This document shows, piece by piece, positions 16,612-22,985 of a stretch of DNA of 22,985 nt. The translations under genes and the position numbers were made by a program. Below the pieces are notes generated by a model, which saw only the letters and a program-made list of their open reading frames with translations, did not search any database and was not told where the DNA came from. Positions within the stretch are counted from its first letter, which is position 1; the number at the start of each line of letters is the position of its first letter. The stretch comes from Pirellulaceae bacterium (lineage in GTDB: Bacteria > Planctomycetota > Planctomycetia > Pirellulales > Pirellulaceae): the NCBI GenBank assembly GCA_022448645.1, contig JAKVBZ010000005.1, forward strand, positions 130,695 to 153,679, in the 5' to 3' direction.

Positions 16612-17438
16612 GCTGTTGTCGCCATTTGCTGTAAAACACCTGTCACGATGGCTCGCAGTTTTGGCTCTACCTCAGCTGCAATCGCGATGACCTCTTCACC
16701 AGAAGTCGACTTTACCTGATCGGGCAAGCACAGGTTAGTCACCGTAGACAGCGCCATCACACGAATTCCAGCATGTGCCGCCACAATCACTTCCGGTACG
16801 GTAGACATGCCAACCACGTCACCCAATCGCCGCAGAAAACGGCATTCAGCTCGCGTTTCGTAATTCGGCCCGATCACTCCCACATACACACCTCGATGCG
16901 CTACAAAATCGTTCTGTCGAGCAATCTCCAAGGCAAATTCATTCATCTTCCGGTCAAATGGCTGGCACATGTCGGGAAAACGAGGCCCCAGCTGTTCGTC
17001 GTTGATGCCCACCAGCGGGTTACGCCACATTAGATTCACATGGTCGTCAATCACCACAACATCTCCCGATCTGAATTGTGGGTTCAGACCACCACTGGCA
17101 TTGGAGAGAAACAGTTTTTGAATGCCTAAGGCCCCCATCACTCGGACTGGCAGGGTGACCTGCTGAGCCGAATATCCTTCGTACAAATGAAACCGGCCTT
17201 CCATCGTCACCACCGGAACTCCTGCCAACTCACCACAAATCAGTCGTCCCTTGTGACCCAACGCGGTCGTCCGAGGAAAATGTGGTATCTCCGTAAAGTC
17301 AATCGCGACCTCCTGCCGTATGTGGTTCGCCAAATCGCCCAACCCTGTCCCCAAAACGATGCCAGCCATCGGACGACGGCTCCAATGGCTGCAGATCACT
17401 TTGACCGCTTCGGCGATTTGGCTTTTTAGCTCTAACAT
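16608..17438 (-). CDS. Purine nucleoside phosphorylase 1 (Asn type)
   Basis: 276-residue trimeric-type (PNP/MTAP family) phosphorylase releasing purine base and (deoxy)ribose-1-phosphate. Seen are VLGTGLGDL (phosphate loop, 28-36), GHKGRL, MEGRFHLYEGY (79-89), SNASGGLNP, PNYETRAE with the base-binding Glu194, MSTVPEV, and STVTN with Asn235. Glu plus Asn at these places corresponds to Glu201 and Asn243 of human PNP, the pair that selects guanosine and inosine. Tyr193 sits where human Phe200 stacks on the base. One residue is missing compared with PNP2 before VVGMSTVPE (LGDVV versus IGADVV). The start has no clear Shine-Dalgarno. It overlaps deoA by ATGA. Confidence 0.93.
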   Translation of the reverse strand: MLELKSQIAEAVKVICSHWSRRPMAGIVLGTGLGDLANHIRQEVAIDFTEIPHFPRTTALGHKGRLICGELAGVPVVTMEGRFHLYEGYSAQQVTLPVRVMGALGIQKLFLSNASGGLNPQFRSGDVVVIDDHVNLMWRNPLVGINDEQLGPRFPDMCQPFDRKMNEFALEIARQNDFVAHRGVYVGVIGPNYETRAECRFLRRLGDVVGMSTVPEVIVAAHAGIRVMALSTVTNLCLPDQVKSTSGEEVIAIAAEVEPKLRAIVTGVLQQMATTA

Positions 17439-17763
17439 GGTGGTATCGAACGAGCACCTAATTGGTAAGGGAGTCGTTCATGGACTCGAGATTACCGATT
17501 CACGGTTCAGGGTTTTCGAGTGCAGCCTGAAAAGCCAAGACTTCAGAGTTCAGAGCTTTTAACTGCCCCACAACTCGTATCCCGTATTCAGCATCAAGAG
17601 ACCGTGAGCTGGACTGAGCAACTGCTTTCTTCACTGAAACTTCGGCCTCTTTTCTCAATCCACATTTACCGGCCATAGTCATTCTCCATTGGAGGCCTTG
17701 GCACTGTTCGAACAACGGCCAGCACCAGCTCTGTTTAGCCTACATGCTGCATGCAGCCAACAC
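17439..17763. other. Spacer between the two PNP genes
   Basis: 325 bases between tandem paralogues on the same strand. It contains one small open frame with a good ribosome site (17500-17676). No terminator or clear promoter is seen, so read-through from PNP2 into PNP1 is plausible. Confidence 0.5.
17500..17676 (-). CDS. Small ORF of unknown function (58 aa)
   Basis: Not recognised. A 58-codon frame starts with ATG and has GGAG 7 bases upstream (17684-17687). The peptide is charged and mostly helix-forming (KEAEVSVKKAVAQ, GQLKALNSEVLAFQAALEN), without signal peptide, membrane segment or cysteine pairs. It lies between the two PNP genes in the same direction and would not overlap either. It may be a real small gene, a decayed remnant or chance; the good ribosome site is the only positive sign. 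Confidence 0.35.
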   Translation of the reverse strand: MAGKCGLRKEAEVSVKKAVAQSSSRSLDAEYGIRVVGQLKALNSEVLAFQAALENPEP

Positions 17764-18606
17764 TCACGCACTACGTAAGCGAACGGCTTCGCGAGCCAGC
17801 ACCCCACAAACCAATGTGCGTAATTTGGGTTCTGCCTCGTTGGCAATGGCAATGATTTTTTCAACATTTGCCGGTTCTAATGCATCGGGCAAACACAAGT
17901 CGGTAACGATTGAAAAGCCGACCACGCGCAGACTACAGTGTGCCGCAACGATGACTTCGGGTACCGTCGACATGCCAACAACGTCCGCACCAATCATGCG
18001 CAAAAAACGATATTCAGCACGCGTTTCCAAGTTTGGACCAGTGACGGCTACCAACACTCCCTTGTGAGCCACAATGTCTTCGTGACGAGCAATTTCCAAA
18101 GCCTCATCGACCAACTGTAGATCATAGGGTTCGCTCATGTCCGGAAACCGAGGTCCCAGGCGATCATCGTTGATTCCGATCAATGGATTGTCACCCATCA
18201 GGTTGATTTGATCCTCGATGACCATGATGTCACCGCATCGGTAGTAAGGATTCATGCCACCGACGGCATTCGAAACCACCAACAGCTGGGCCCCCATCTT
18301 TTTCATCACACGAACTGGCAGCGTAATCTGCTTGAGAGGATAGCCTTCATATTGATGGATGCGACCTTCCATAGCCATCACGCGCAAACCATTCAGCGTA
18401 CCACACACCAATCGACCTCGGTGACTGGTAGCTGTAGAGCGGGGAAAGTGAGGAATTTCGTCGTAGTCGACTGCTGCTGCCACGTCAATTTGTTCAACCA
18501 AGCTTCCCAGACCAGTACCAAGAATGATGCCTACATCGGGCGTGTCCTTCCACGATGCTCGTATGTAGTCAGTGGCCTCCTGAATATGATCAAAAAGTTC
18601 CAACAT
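17764..18606 (-). CDS. Purine nucleoside phosphorylase 2 (Asp type)
   Basis: 280-residue paralogue of PNP1, alignable end to end from the shared MLEL start. Seen are ILGTGLGSL, SHRGRL, MEGRIHQYEGY, SNAVGGMNP, PNLETRAE (Glu194), MSTVPEV and SIVTDLC. The position of human PNP Asn243 is Asp236 (codon at 17899-17901), as in methylthioadenosine phosphorylases, and the base-stacking aromatic is Leu193. Both changes point away from strict 6-oxopurine specificity and towards adenosine-type substrates; this is inference. The ATG at 18606 has AAGGG 8 bases upstream. An in-frame ATG at 18696 overlaps the preceding gene's stop as ATGA but would add 30 residues without counterpart in PNP1. Confidence 0.92.
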   Translation of the reverse strand: MLELFDHIQEATDYIRASWKDTPDVGIILGTGLGSLVEQIDVAAAVDYDEIPHFPRSTATSHRGRLVCGTLNGLRVMAMEGRIHQYEGYPLKQITLPVRVMKKMGAQLLVVSNAVGGMNPYYRCGDIMVIEDQINLMGDNPLIGINDDRLGPRFPDMSEPYDLQLVDEALEIARHEDIVAHKGVLVAVTGPNLETRAEYRFLRMIGADVVGMSTVPEVIVAAHCSLRVVGFSIVTDLCLPDALEPANVEKIIAIANEAEPKLRTLVCGVLAREAVRLRSA

Positions 18607-18614
18607 CCAACGGA

Positions 18615-18619
18615 CCCTT
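18615..18619 (-). promoter_or_regulatory. Ribosome binding site deciding the PNP2 start
   Basis: AAGGG on the minus strand, 8 bases before the ATG at 18606. It favours this start over the in-frame ATG at 18696, and the resulting N-terminus matches that of PNP1. Confidence 0.6.
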
Positions 18620-18692
18620 CTGTGTGGCTGTGCATGAATGAAAAATGGACAAAGTGCGTCTCGACAGACTACGCCATCAACGACCAATGGCT

Positions 18693-19772
18693 TCATGGAC
18701 TTAAATCCAAATCGACGACGACAGGCCAATGATCGGACGTAGCCAGGCCGAAACAGCGACTGACAAACACTCGTTTGATAGCAGGCACTAACGGTTTCGG
18801 TAACAAAATGTAATCGATCATCGTATAAACGTCCATCGAGTCAGCGATACCGTTCTCATTCCGGTCCCAATGAGAAGTGTAGCGATCTTCGAGACGTACA
18901 ATCCTATCCGCGGGATTGACCAACTCAGCTTCGGGAGTACTCGGATCGTAATTCTTCAAATCGACCAATACGGTTGTCTTCGTCACACGCATCTGATCTC
19001 GATCCGGCACATCCGGATCATAATCATTCAGGTCACCTAGTACGATCGGCAAATAACCTCGATCGACGATCTCCTGCTGGATCATGCGACGGGCAATTTT
19101 TGTCTCACTACTGCGGCGACTGTTCGACCTCGGGTCACTTGGATCGGCCTTTAAGTGCAGACCTAAGAAACCCAGTCGGACTTCTCCAAAGGTAAACCCG
19201 TAGACGGCATGGCGAGCCAACGTGGTTTGCTTATCATGCGCCTTACCGTCCGCGTCTGTATACTGGTATCGCTCGCGCCACGTCATGTCACCGGGCGGTG
19301 ACACCAGACAACGTATCAACTGTCCATCTACGTTGTCTGGTTCATGGCAAGTGATCAATGCGACGTCGAATCCGGTAAACTTGTCATTACTCTCGACATG
19401 GAACCCCCGATACTTCGACAACCCTTTTGCATGCAACAATTTCACCAAAGCTGCCACCGCGTCGCTTGATGTTACCTCCAATAGGTTCAGAATGTCTGGC
19501 TCCAACGTTTCGATAACATTGGCTACCCGCTCTAAGTGATCAACTCGAGCCAAGTCCCAACGAAAACGAGGAATGCGACTTGCTTTCGTGTTCGGAGCGG
19601 CCAGGCATTGGGCATTGAAGGTCACGATCCGCAGACGGTCGATCGACGACGAAGGCTCTGCGCTTAAAGCCAACGACGGGTTCAGCAAGACCAGCCCTAG
19701 ACAGGTCAGCCACAGCCCGAGCACAACCATGGAGCGACACCGAGCCCGCTGCATTTGCATTACGACTTCCAT
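18693..19772 (-). CDS. Secreted endonuclease/exonuclease/phosphatase-fold protein
   Basis: 359-residue metal-dependent phosphodiesterase fold (DNase I-like) with a signal peptide (hydrophobic residues about 15-36, cut likely after ALSA). Catalytic landmarks: TFNAQCL (Asn53), LNLLEV (Glu99), GLHLKAD (His206), VLGDLND (Asp247, Asn249) and TSDHWPVVVDL (Asp347-His348). An EF-hand/dockerin-like loop DRNENGIADSMD (303-314) is inserted shortly before the last motif. AAAGGG lies 8 bases before the ATG. As the first gene of the nucleoside salvage run it could degrade external nucleic acid or phosphodiesters and so supply nucleosides, but substrates of this fold range from DNA to phospholipids, so this is inference from context. 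Confidence 0.88.
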   Translation of the reverse strand: MEVVMQMQRARCRSMVVLGLWLTCLGLVLLNPSLALSAEPSSSIDRLRIVTFNAQCLAAPNTKASRIPRFRWDLARVDHLERVANVIETLEPDILNLLEVTSSDAVAALVKLLHAKGLSKYRGFHVESNDKFTGFDVALITCHEPDNVDGQLIRCLVSPPGDMTWRERYQYTDADGKAHDKQTTLARHAVYGFTFGEVRLGFLGLHLKADPSDPRSNSRRSSETKIARRMIQQEIVDRGYLPIVLGDLNDYDPDVPDRDQMRVTKTTVLVDLKNYDPSTPEAELVNPADRIVRLEDRYTSHWDRNENGIADSMDVYTMIDYILLPKPLVPAIKRVFVSRCFGLATSDHWPVVVDLDLSP

Positions 19773-20082
19773 CCTATCAACCCTTTCTTAGACATTCATA
19801 TGCGATGATCTTGTCATGCAAGATCGCGCACCGTCCAGTTGCGCTGATCGCCTGCCCCATCGCACCAGCGGGCAACCAAATCTATTTTGAAATCTAGCGA
19901 ATGTTTTTAGATTTTATTATGCTGGATGCAGGACAACGACCCTAGAAGTCTAGTAGGGCGGTACCATTTTGCCACAGAACATCGCAATCCGCTGCGTGAG
20001 CGTGAGAGGAAGTGAATAGCAACCGATCCCTGGCTTACGCAGCGGGTTGCCATATGTCACGATCTATCAGATAGGCCAGCCT
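19773..20082. other. Divergent intergenic region
   Basis: About 310 bases between a minus-strand gene (start 19772) and a plus-strand gene (start 20083). It presumably contains both promoters. It holds a 30-base palindrome (19801-19830) and an AT-rich patch at 19896-19921, unlike the surrounding composition. No gene or RNA is recognised. Confidence 0.6.
19801..19830. promoter_or_regulatory. Palindrome upstream of the salvage gene run
   Basis: TGCG-at-GATCTTG-tcatg-CAAGATC-g-CGCA: an inverted repeat with a perfect 7-bp inner arm and a 4-bp outer arm. It lies 28 to 58 bases before the ATG of the secreted phosphodiesterase gene, where an operator or a leader hairpin would sit. There is no T-run, so it is not a typical terminator. 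Function inferred from position only. Confidence 0.4.
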
Positions 20083-20781
20083 ATGTCGGTTTCCCGTTCT
20101 CCTGCTCACTTCCCGCTCATCGTGGTCTTCGTCATCGCCTTCATTGGATCGACGAATCTTTTATCGCTCGCTCAGGAGGAGAACGTTCCTGAGAAACGCC
20201 CGTTTCGCCATCAAGGTCAATTGACAAACGTGCAGGCCCCCTTTCTCGAAGTCCGAGTTGGTGACAAAACGTGGGTCTACAAAGTCGAAGCAGAAGTGGA
20301 TCAGATCAAATACATCGCCCAAGCAGAGACCAGCTGGCTGCGACCTGGAATGTACGTACGCTACGACGGTGCCGATGAAAAGGGTAGGACCGTCGAACCC
20401 ATTAAAGAATTATTCGTGTTTTCACCTCGACCAGAATTCCCGGTCGGAATCCAAGACGAAGCGGACGGAAGCTTTTTGATTGCAGGTCGGATCAAAAATC
20501 TCAAAAACGGCCGGCTTACATTACTTGTCGGACGACGCAAAACGATCGTCACCCTGGATGAAGAAGCTGAAATCCGAGTCAACTATGCGAATCTCGACCT
20601 CATGCAACTTGGCGACAACGTCGAAGCCTCTGGAGAGTTCTATGTAGAAGGCAAGGGGATCGCAACAACTCTTGTGGTCACCGCCAAAGACACTCTCAAA
20701 TCACGTGACAAGAAGAAACGGCGAAGGCGACGACGAGAAAAGACAAAGCGGCCGAACGCTGCGTCTGAAGAATCCTCATGA
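20083..20781 (+). CDS. Secreted protein of unknown function with basic tail
   Basis: 232 residues, family not recognised. A signal peptide (hydrophobic run at about 10-30, ending SLAQ) precedes a beta-rich body with two similar halves, each containing a phrase such as LRPGMYVRYDG or LMQLGDNVEASG that looks like a small barrel or OB-like strand pair. The C-terminus is a strongly basic tail (KSRDKKKRRRRRREKTKR) followed by a short acidic end. The ATG at 20083 has AGG about 8 bases upstream; an upstream in-frame TTG (20047) adds residues without signal character. It is the only plus-strand gene in the right part and ends 13 bases from the converging guanine deaminase gene. Confidence 0.8.
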   Translation: MSVSRSPAHFPLIVVFVIAFIGSTNLLSLAQEENVPEKRPFRHQGQLTNVQAPFLEVRVGDKTWVYKVEAEVDQIKYIAQAETSWLRPGMYVRYDGADEKGRTVEPIKELFVFSPRPEFPVGIQDEADGSFLIAGRIKNLKNGRLTLLVGRRKTIVTLDEEAEIRVNYANLDLMQLGDNVEASGEFYVEGKGIATTLVVTAKDTLKSRDKKKRRRRRREKTKRPNAASEESS

Positions 20782-20794
20782 CCAGCACGGACTC

Positions 20795-21268
20795 TCAATA
20801 AGAGCGCGCCGCTGGACTGGATTTCCAAACCTGGAACAACTCCTGACATTCTTCTGAAAGCACTCCGGCAACCAGCTTGATGGAGCTACCGCCGTGATTT
20901 AACACGTCTGCGGCCGACAACTGCAGTTCGTTGAAACCAGCCGTATCGGCGTCGGCAATGGTGGCTCCATAGTACACTACATCGACGCGTGCCCAATGCA
21001 ATGCTGCCATGCACATGGGACAAGGTTCGCAGGTAGTGGCGACAATGGCTGACTCCAAAAAAATATCGTTCACTTTTCGACAAGCCCGACGGATGGCGTT
21101 GATTTCTGCGTGCGCGGTGATATCGGTAGTAGAAAGCACTGTGTTGTGTTCGACAGACACCACGTTTTCACCACGTGCAATGGCACAGCCAAAGGGACTT
21201 TCTCCGGACATGATGCCAGCACGGCATTTCTCAATGGCCAGCTGCATGAGATCTTCTGGTGTGATCAT
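20795..21268 (-). CDS. guaD: Guanine deaminase, GuaD-like (CDA fold)
   Basis: 157-residue zinc deaminase of the cytidine-deaminase fold. Motifs: SPFGCAI, TAHAEINAIR (zinc His53, proton-shuttling Glu55) and CEPCPMC (zinc Cys83 and Cys86). Length, spacing and the segments DADTAGFNE and the C-terminal VWKSSPAARSY line up with Bacillus subtilis GuaD rather than tRNA deaminase TadA, which lacks that tail; the second acidic residue after AGF is Glu114 here. GuaD turns guanine into xanthine, a sensible step after phosphorolysis of guanosine. AGGAG lies 10 bases before the ATG. The kinase gene is 217 bases upstream on the same strand. TadA-like activity is the main alternative. Confidence 0.85.
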   Translation of the reverse strand: MITPEDLMQLAIEKCRAGIMSGESPFGCAIARGENVVSVEHNTVLSTTDITAHAEINAIRRACRKVNDIFLESAIVATTCEPCPMCMAALHWARVDVVYYGATIADADTAGFNELQLSAADVLNHGGSSIKLVAGVLSEECQELFQVWKSSPAARSY

Positions 21269-21485
21269 GGGTTCCCAGCTCCTGACGTTGAAAATATTTC
21301 GTGTGACCGAGGACGTGGTGCTTCCACTTTATTGTCGTCCATTGTGAGCCGAACGCGTTGCCGTCCGACATGCCAACCCCCAAAGCCAGTGTTCCACAGC
21401 AGCTACTTTAGCATCGAACGTAAGAGGTTTTTTAGTGGTCTCTCAGTCAGTCCTACATTTCCGCCAACTGGTTATGTAAATGAAG

Positions 21486-22448
21486 TTAGGTTGTCGATCG
21501 TGCCAAGATCATAGTTTCTTTCAAACTACGAATCCCGGCCGAGGCACCGGCAGCGGTCACACAACAAGCCCCTGCAGCAGCTGCCAGGCGACCACATTCT
21601 TCCAAAGACAAGTCGGCAAGCAATCCTGTCAACATGCCGGCCAAAAAACTATCTCCCGCCCCGGTCGTATCAACGATGGGTCCCGGCGCCGAGACCGCTG
21701 GAATAGTCAGATACTCCCCGGATCGCGAACTTAACAAGGCACCTTTCTCTCCGAGCTTCACACCGAGCAAACCAGGAGCACCACAGTCCCGATAAGTATC
21801 CACAATCTCGTGTGGATCGGATTTGCCCGTTTGATGCTGCGCTTCGGCTAAACTAGGGAAATAAACATCTAGCTCCGGCAAGATCCGGTCTAAGGGCTGC
21901 ATCGTTCCTCCGCTTCCGGCAGCGTCCATGACCGTACGACAACCGGCACGGCGTATCTCACGAAGGATGCTCGGCAATTCTTGATCGAGTTCCGGCATCA
22001 ATGAATAATATCCGACCAAAGCCATACGACTGCGTGCGAACAAATCCATGTGTTGCCAGAATTCGTCTTTCAAAAATTGCGTCAGCACCGCTGGGCTATG
22101 AGCGAAACTTCGTTCGCCGTTGACGTCGACCATCACCAACGTGGTACTGGTTGGCTGTGTCGGATGAATCAACAACCGGTGAATGTCGACCTGATTGGCG
22201 ACCAAAAGATCTCGAACGAAACTGCCCCACGGGTCATTTCCTACGTAGGAAAACGCCGCGACCTGCTTGCCGAACCGCGCCATGGCAATGGCTGTATTCG
22301 CCACCAGTCCGCCCGTCGTGGGTTCAATCGGTTCCACAATCACCAGTTCGCTCGACGAGATACCGCCACCGGACGGAAATGGGCGCACTAAGATGTCACA
22401 ACAGAGCGTTCCGCAGATCACGCAGTCAAATTGGTATGACGTATCCAT
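21486..22448 (-). CDS. PfkB-family carbohydrate/nucleoside kinase
   Basis: 320-residue ribokinase-fold kinase. The N-terminal motif is GGLVANTAIAMARFG and the C-terminal signature is DTTGAGDSFLAGML with catalytic base Asp266 and the anion-hole GAG before it. Middle strands include VGNDPWG and the LGVKLGEKGALL segment. PfkB members phosphorylate ribose, fructose, adenosine and related compounds; in this context ribose or a nucleoside is plausible, but the specificity loop does not tell me which. Start ATG at 22448 has no strong Shine-Dalgarno. It begins 39 bases after the end of the adenine deaminase remnant, so it probably once was, or still is, in that transcription unit. Confidence 0.9.
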   Translation of the reverse strand: MDTSYQFDCVICGTLCCDILVRPFPSGGGISSSELVIVEPIEPTTGGLVANTAIAMARFGKQVAAFSYVGNDPWGSFVRDLLVANQVDIHRLLIHPTQPTSTTLVMVDVNGERSFAHSPAVLTQFLKDEFWQHMDLFARSRMALVGYYSLMPELDQELPSILREIRRAGCRTVMDAAGSGGTMQPLDRILPELDVYFPSLAEAQHQTGKSDPHEIVDTYRDCGAPGLLGVKLGEKGALLSSRSGEYLTIPAVSAPGPIVDTTGAGDSFLAGMLTGLLADLSLEECGRLAAAAGACCVTAAGASAGIRSLKETMILARSTT

Positions 22449-22487
22449 GGATCGAAAATCTTTTACACTAACGCTGCCTGATCTATA

Positions 22488-22971
22488 TTATGCATCTTCG
22501 AACAGTGGCTGGAAAGCAAAGCGCTCGACATCAAACAGTCCCTGGTCACTAAGCTTGAGATCAGAGACCACCAACAGTGCCATAAAAGACAACGTCATGA
22601 AGGGGGCACGCAGCGTGCTGCCAAGTTATTTAGCTTGTCGCTCCAAAGTCAAATCATTTGTTGCTACTTCCTCACAACTTTCGTCAGACATCAATCCAGC
22701 TACGGAAAGTGGCGATTTTGTGTGGGTCAAAAACGGCGGCAACCGTTCCGTGTACCACTGCTGCCCGAGCAAACTCGGCCGGAAGCAGCATGGAACTTTC
22801 AATAGGAACATGGGCGTCGACAAATCCGGGCAACAGCCAACGACTTCCCGGTTGAGCACACTCGGTCACTGTGGAAATCTTGCCATTTTCCACCTTTACG
22901 GTGGCGTTCGTGATCTTCCGCCGAACAACGTCCACCACATATCCGTAAATCTTGAAACTGCTGGAATCCAT
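22488..22971 (-). pseudogene. ade: Adenine deaminase remnant, internally deleted
   Basis: Two ends of an adenine deaminase (adenine to hypoxanthine) fused together. The first part, from the ATG at 22971, reads IYGYVVDVVRRKI, PGFVDAHVPIESSM, EFARAAVVHGTVAAV and DPHKIA (to 22711), matching the family N-terminus. It then leaves frame and stops at 22684. In another frame, from about 22710 to 22488, the C-terminus is recognisable: PLSVAGLMSDES, then [12 protein letters not shown] and [17 protein letters not shown] up to a final TAA at 22488-22490. Family members have about 550-600 residues; some 400 central residues are gone. In addition, the metal-binding second His of DAHxH is Pro (CCT, 22804-22806) and an in-frame TAA at 22626-22628 interrupts the C-terminal part. 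The gene cannot encode a working enzyme. Confidence 0.88.
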
Positions 22972-22985
22972 CGTGTCGTTCGTCA

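Noticed and set aside
18607..18696. N-terminal extension of PNP2 from the ATG at 18696 (ATGA overlap with the preceding gene)
   Set aside because: The 30 extra residues have no counterpart in the paralogue, and a good ribosome site precedes the shorter start at 18606.
19885..19921. Sigma-70-like promoter (TTGAAA ... TATTAT) upstream of the plus-strand secreted protein
   Set aside because: Spacing of 22 bases between the boxes is too long, and the AT-rich patch alone is not enough.
20795..21268. tRNA adenosine deaminase TadA
   Set aside because: The CEPCPMC and HAE motifs are shared, but the AGF segment and the C-terminal tail fit GuaD better and the neighbours concern base salvage.
21265..21342. 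25-codon leader-like frame on the minus strand whose stop overlaps the guanine deaminase ATG as ATGA
   Set aside because: No Shine-Dalgarno and no recognisable content; overlap with a well-spaced AGGAG of the real gene suggests coincidence.
21420..21450. Possible terminator downstream of the kinase gene around a T-run (ttttttag)
   Set aside because: The flanking arms pair over only about four bases, and the T-run is on the wrong strand for the minus-strand gene.

Overview
The window looks like a chromosomal segment of a planctomycete, probably of the Pirellulaceae type. The grounds are moderate GC, two secreted PQQ-type propellers that begin with a W-x-x-(W/F)-R-G motif, an MJ0042-type zinc-ribbon membrane protein, a fused alpha/beta 2-oxoacid dehydrogenase E1, and long transcription blocks. 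This is inference from protein style; the window has no rRNA or other phylogenetic marker. I saw no tRNA, CRISPR array, insertion sequence or phage gene.

Left part (1-8100), carbon catabolism. It opens inside iolD (ring-opening hydrolase of myo-inositol breakdown), followed by an iolE-like TIM-barrel gene in the same direction. Converging on them are a fused E1 alpha/beta dehydrogenase gene and a phytanoyl-CoA-dioxygenase-like gene, separated by about 300 bases of non-coding DNA with REP-like hairpins and a 19-bp tandem repeat. Divergent from these come a secreted PQQ-like propeller and an HpcH/HpaI-type aldolase.

Middle (8158-13029), minus strand. A secreted HEAT-like protein, a second PQQ-like propeller and a sodium:solute symporter with a large soluble insertion form a plausible transcription unit.

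Right part (13314-22971), nucleoside and nucleobase salvage, almost all on the minus strand. In the direction of transcription: a secreted endonuclease/exonuclease/phosphatase-fold enzyme (19772), purine nucleoside phosphorylase 2 (18606), a small unknown ORF, purine nucleoside phosphorylase 1 (17438), pyrimidine nucleoside phosphorylase, cytidine deaminase, a zinc-ribbon membrane protein, and a cytosine deaminase of the fungal Fcy1 type. ATGA stop/start overlaps link PNP1-deoA and deoA-cdd. A second minus-strand group upstream holds a wrecked adenine deaminase gene, a PfkB-type sugar or nucleoside kinase and a GuaD-like guanine deaminase, with one plus-strand secreted protein of unknown function between the two groups.

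Together the right part could free nucleosides, phosphorolyse them, and deaminate cytidine, cytosine and guanine. The adenine branch is the odd one. The adenine deaminase gene keeps only its two ends, fused out of frame, with a lost metal-binding histidine and a nonsense codon. One of the two PNP paralogues carries Asp where 6-oxopurine-specific PNPs carry Asn, which suggests a 6-aminopurine specialist. These two observations are the most interesting in the window.
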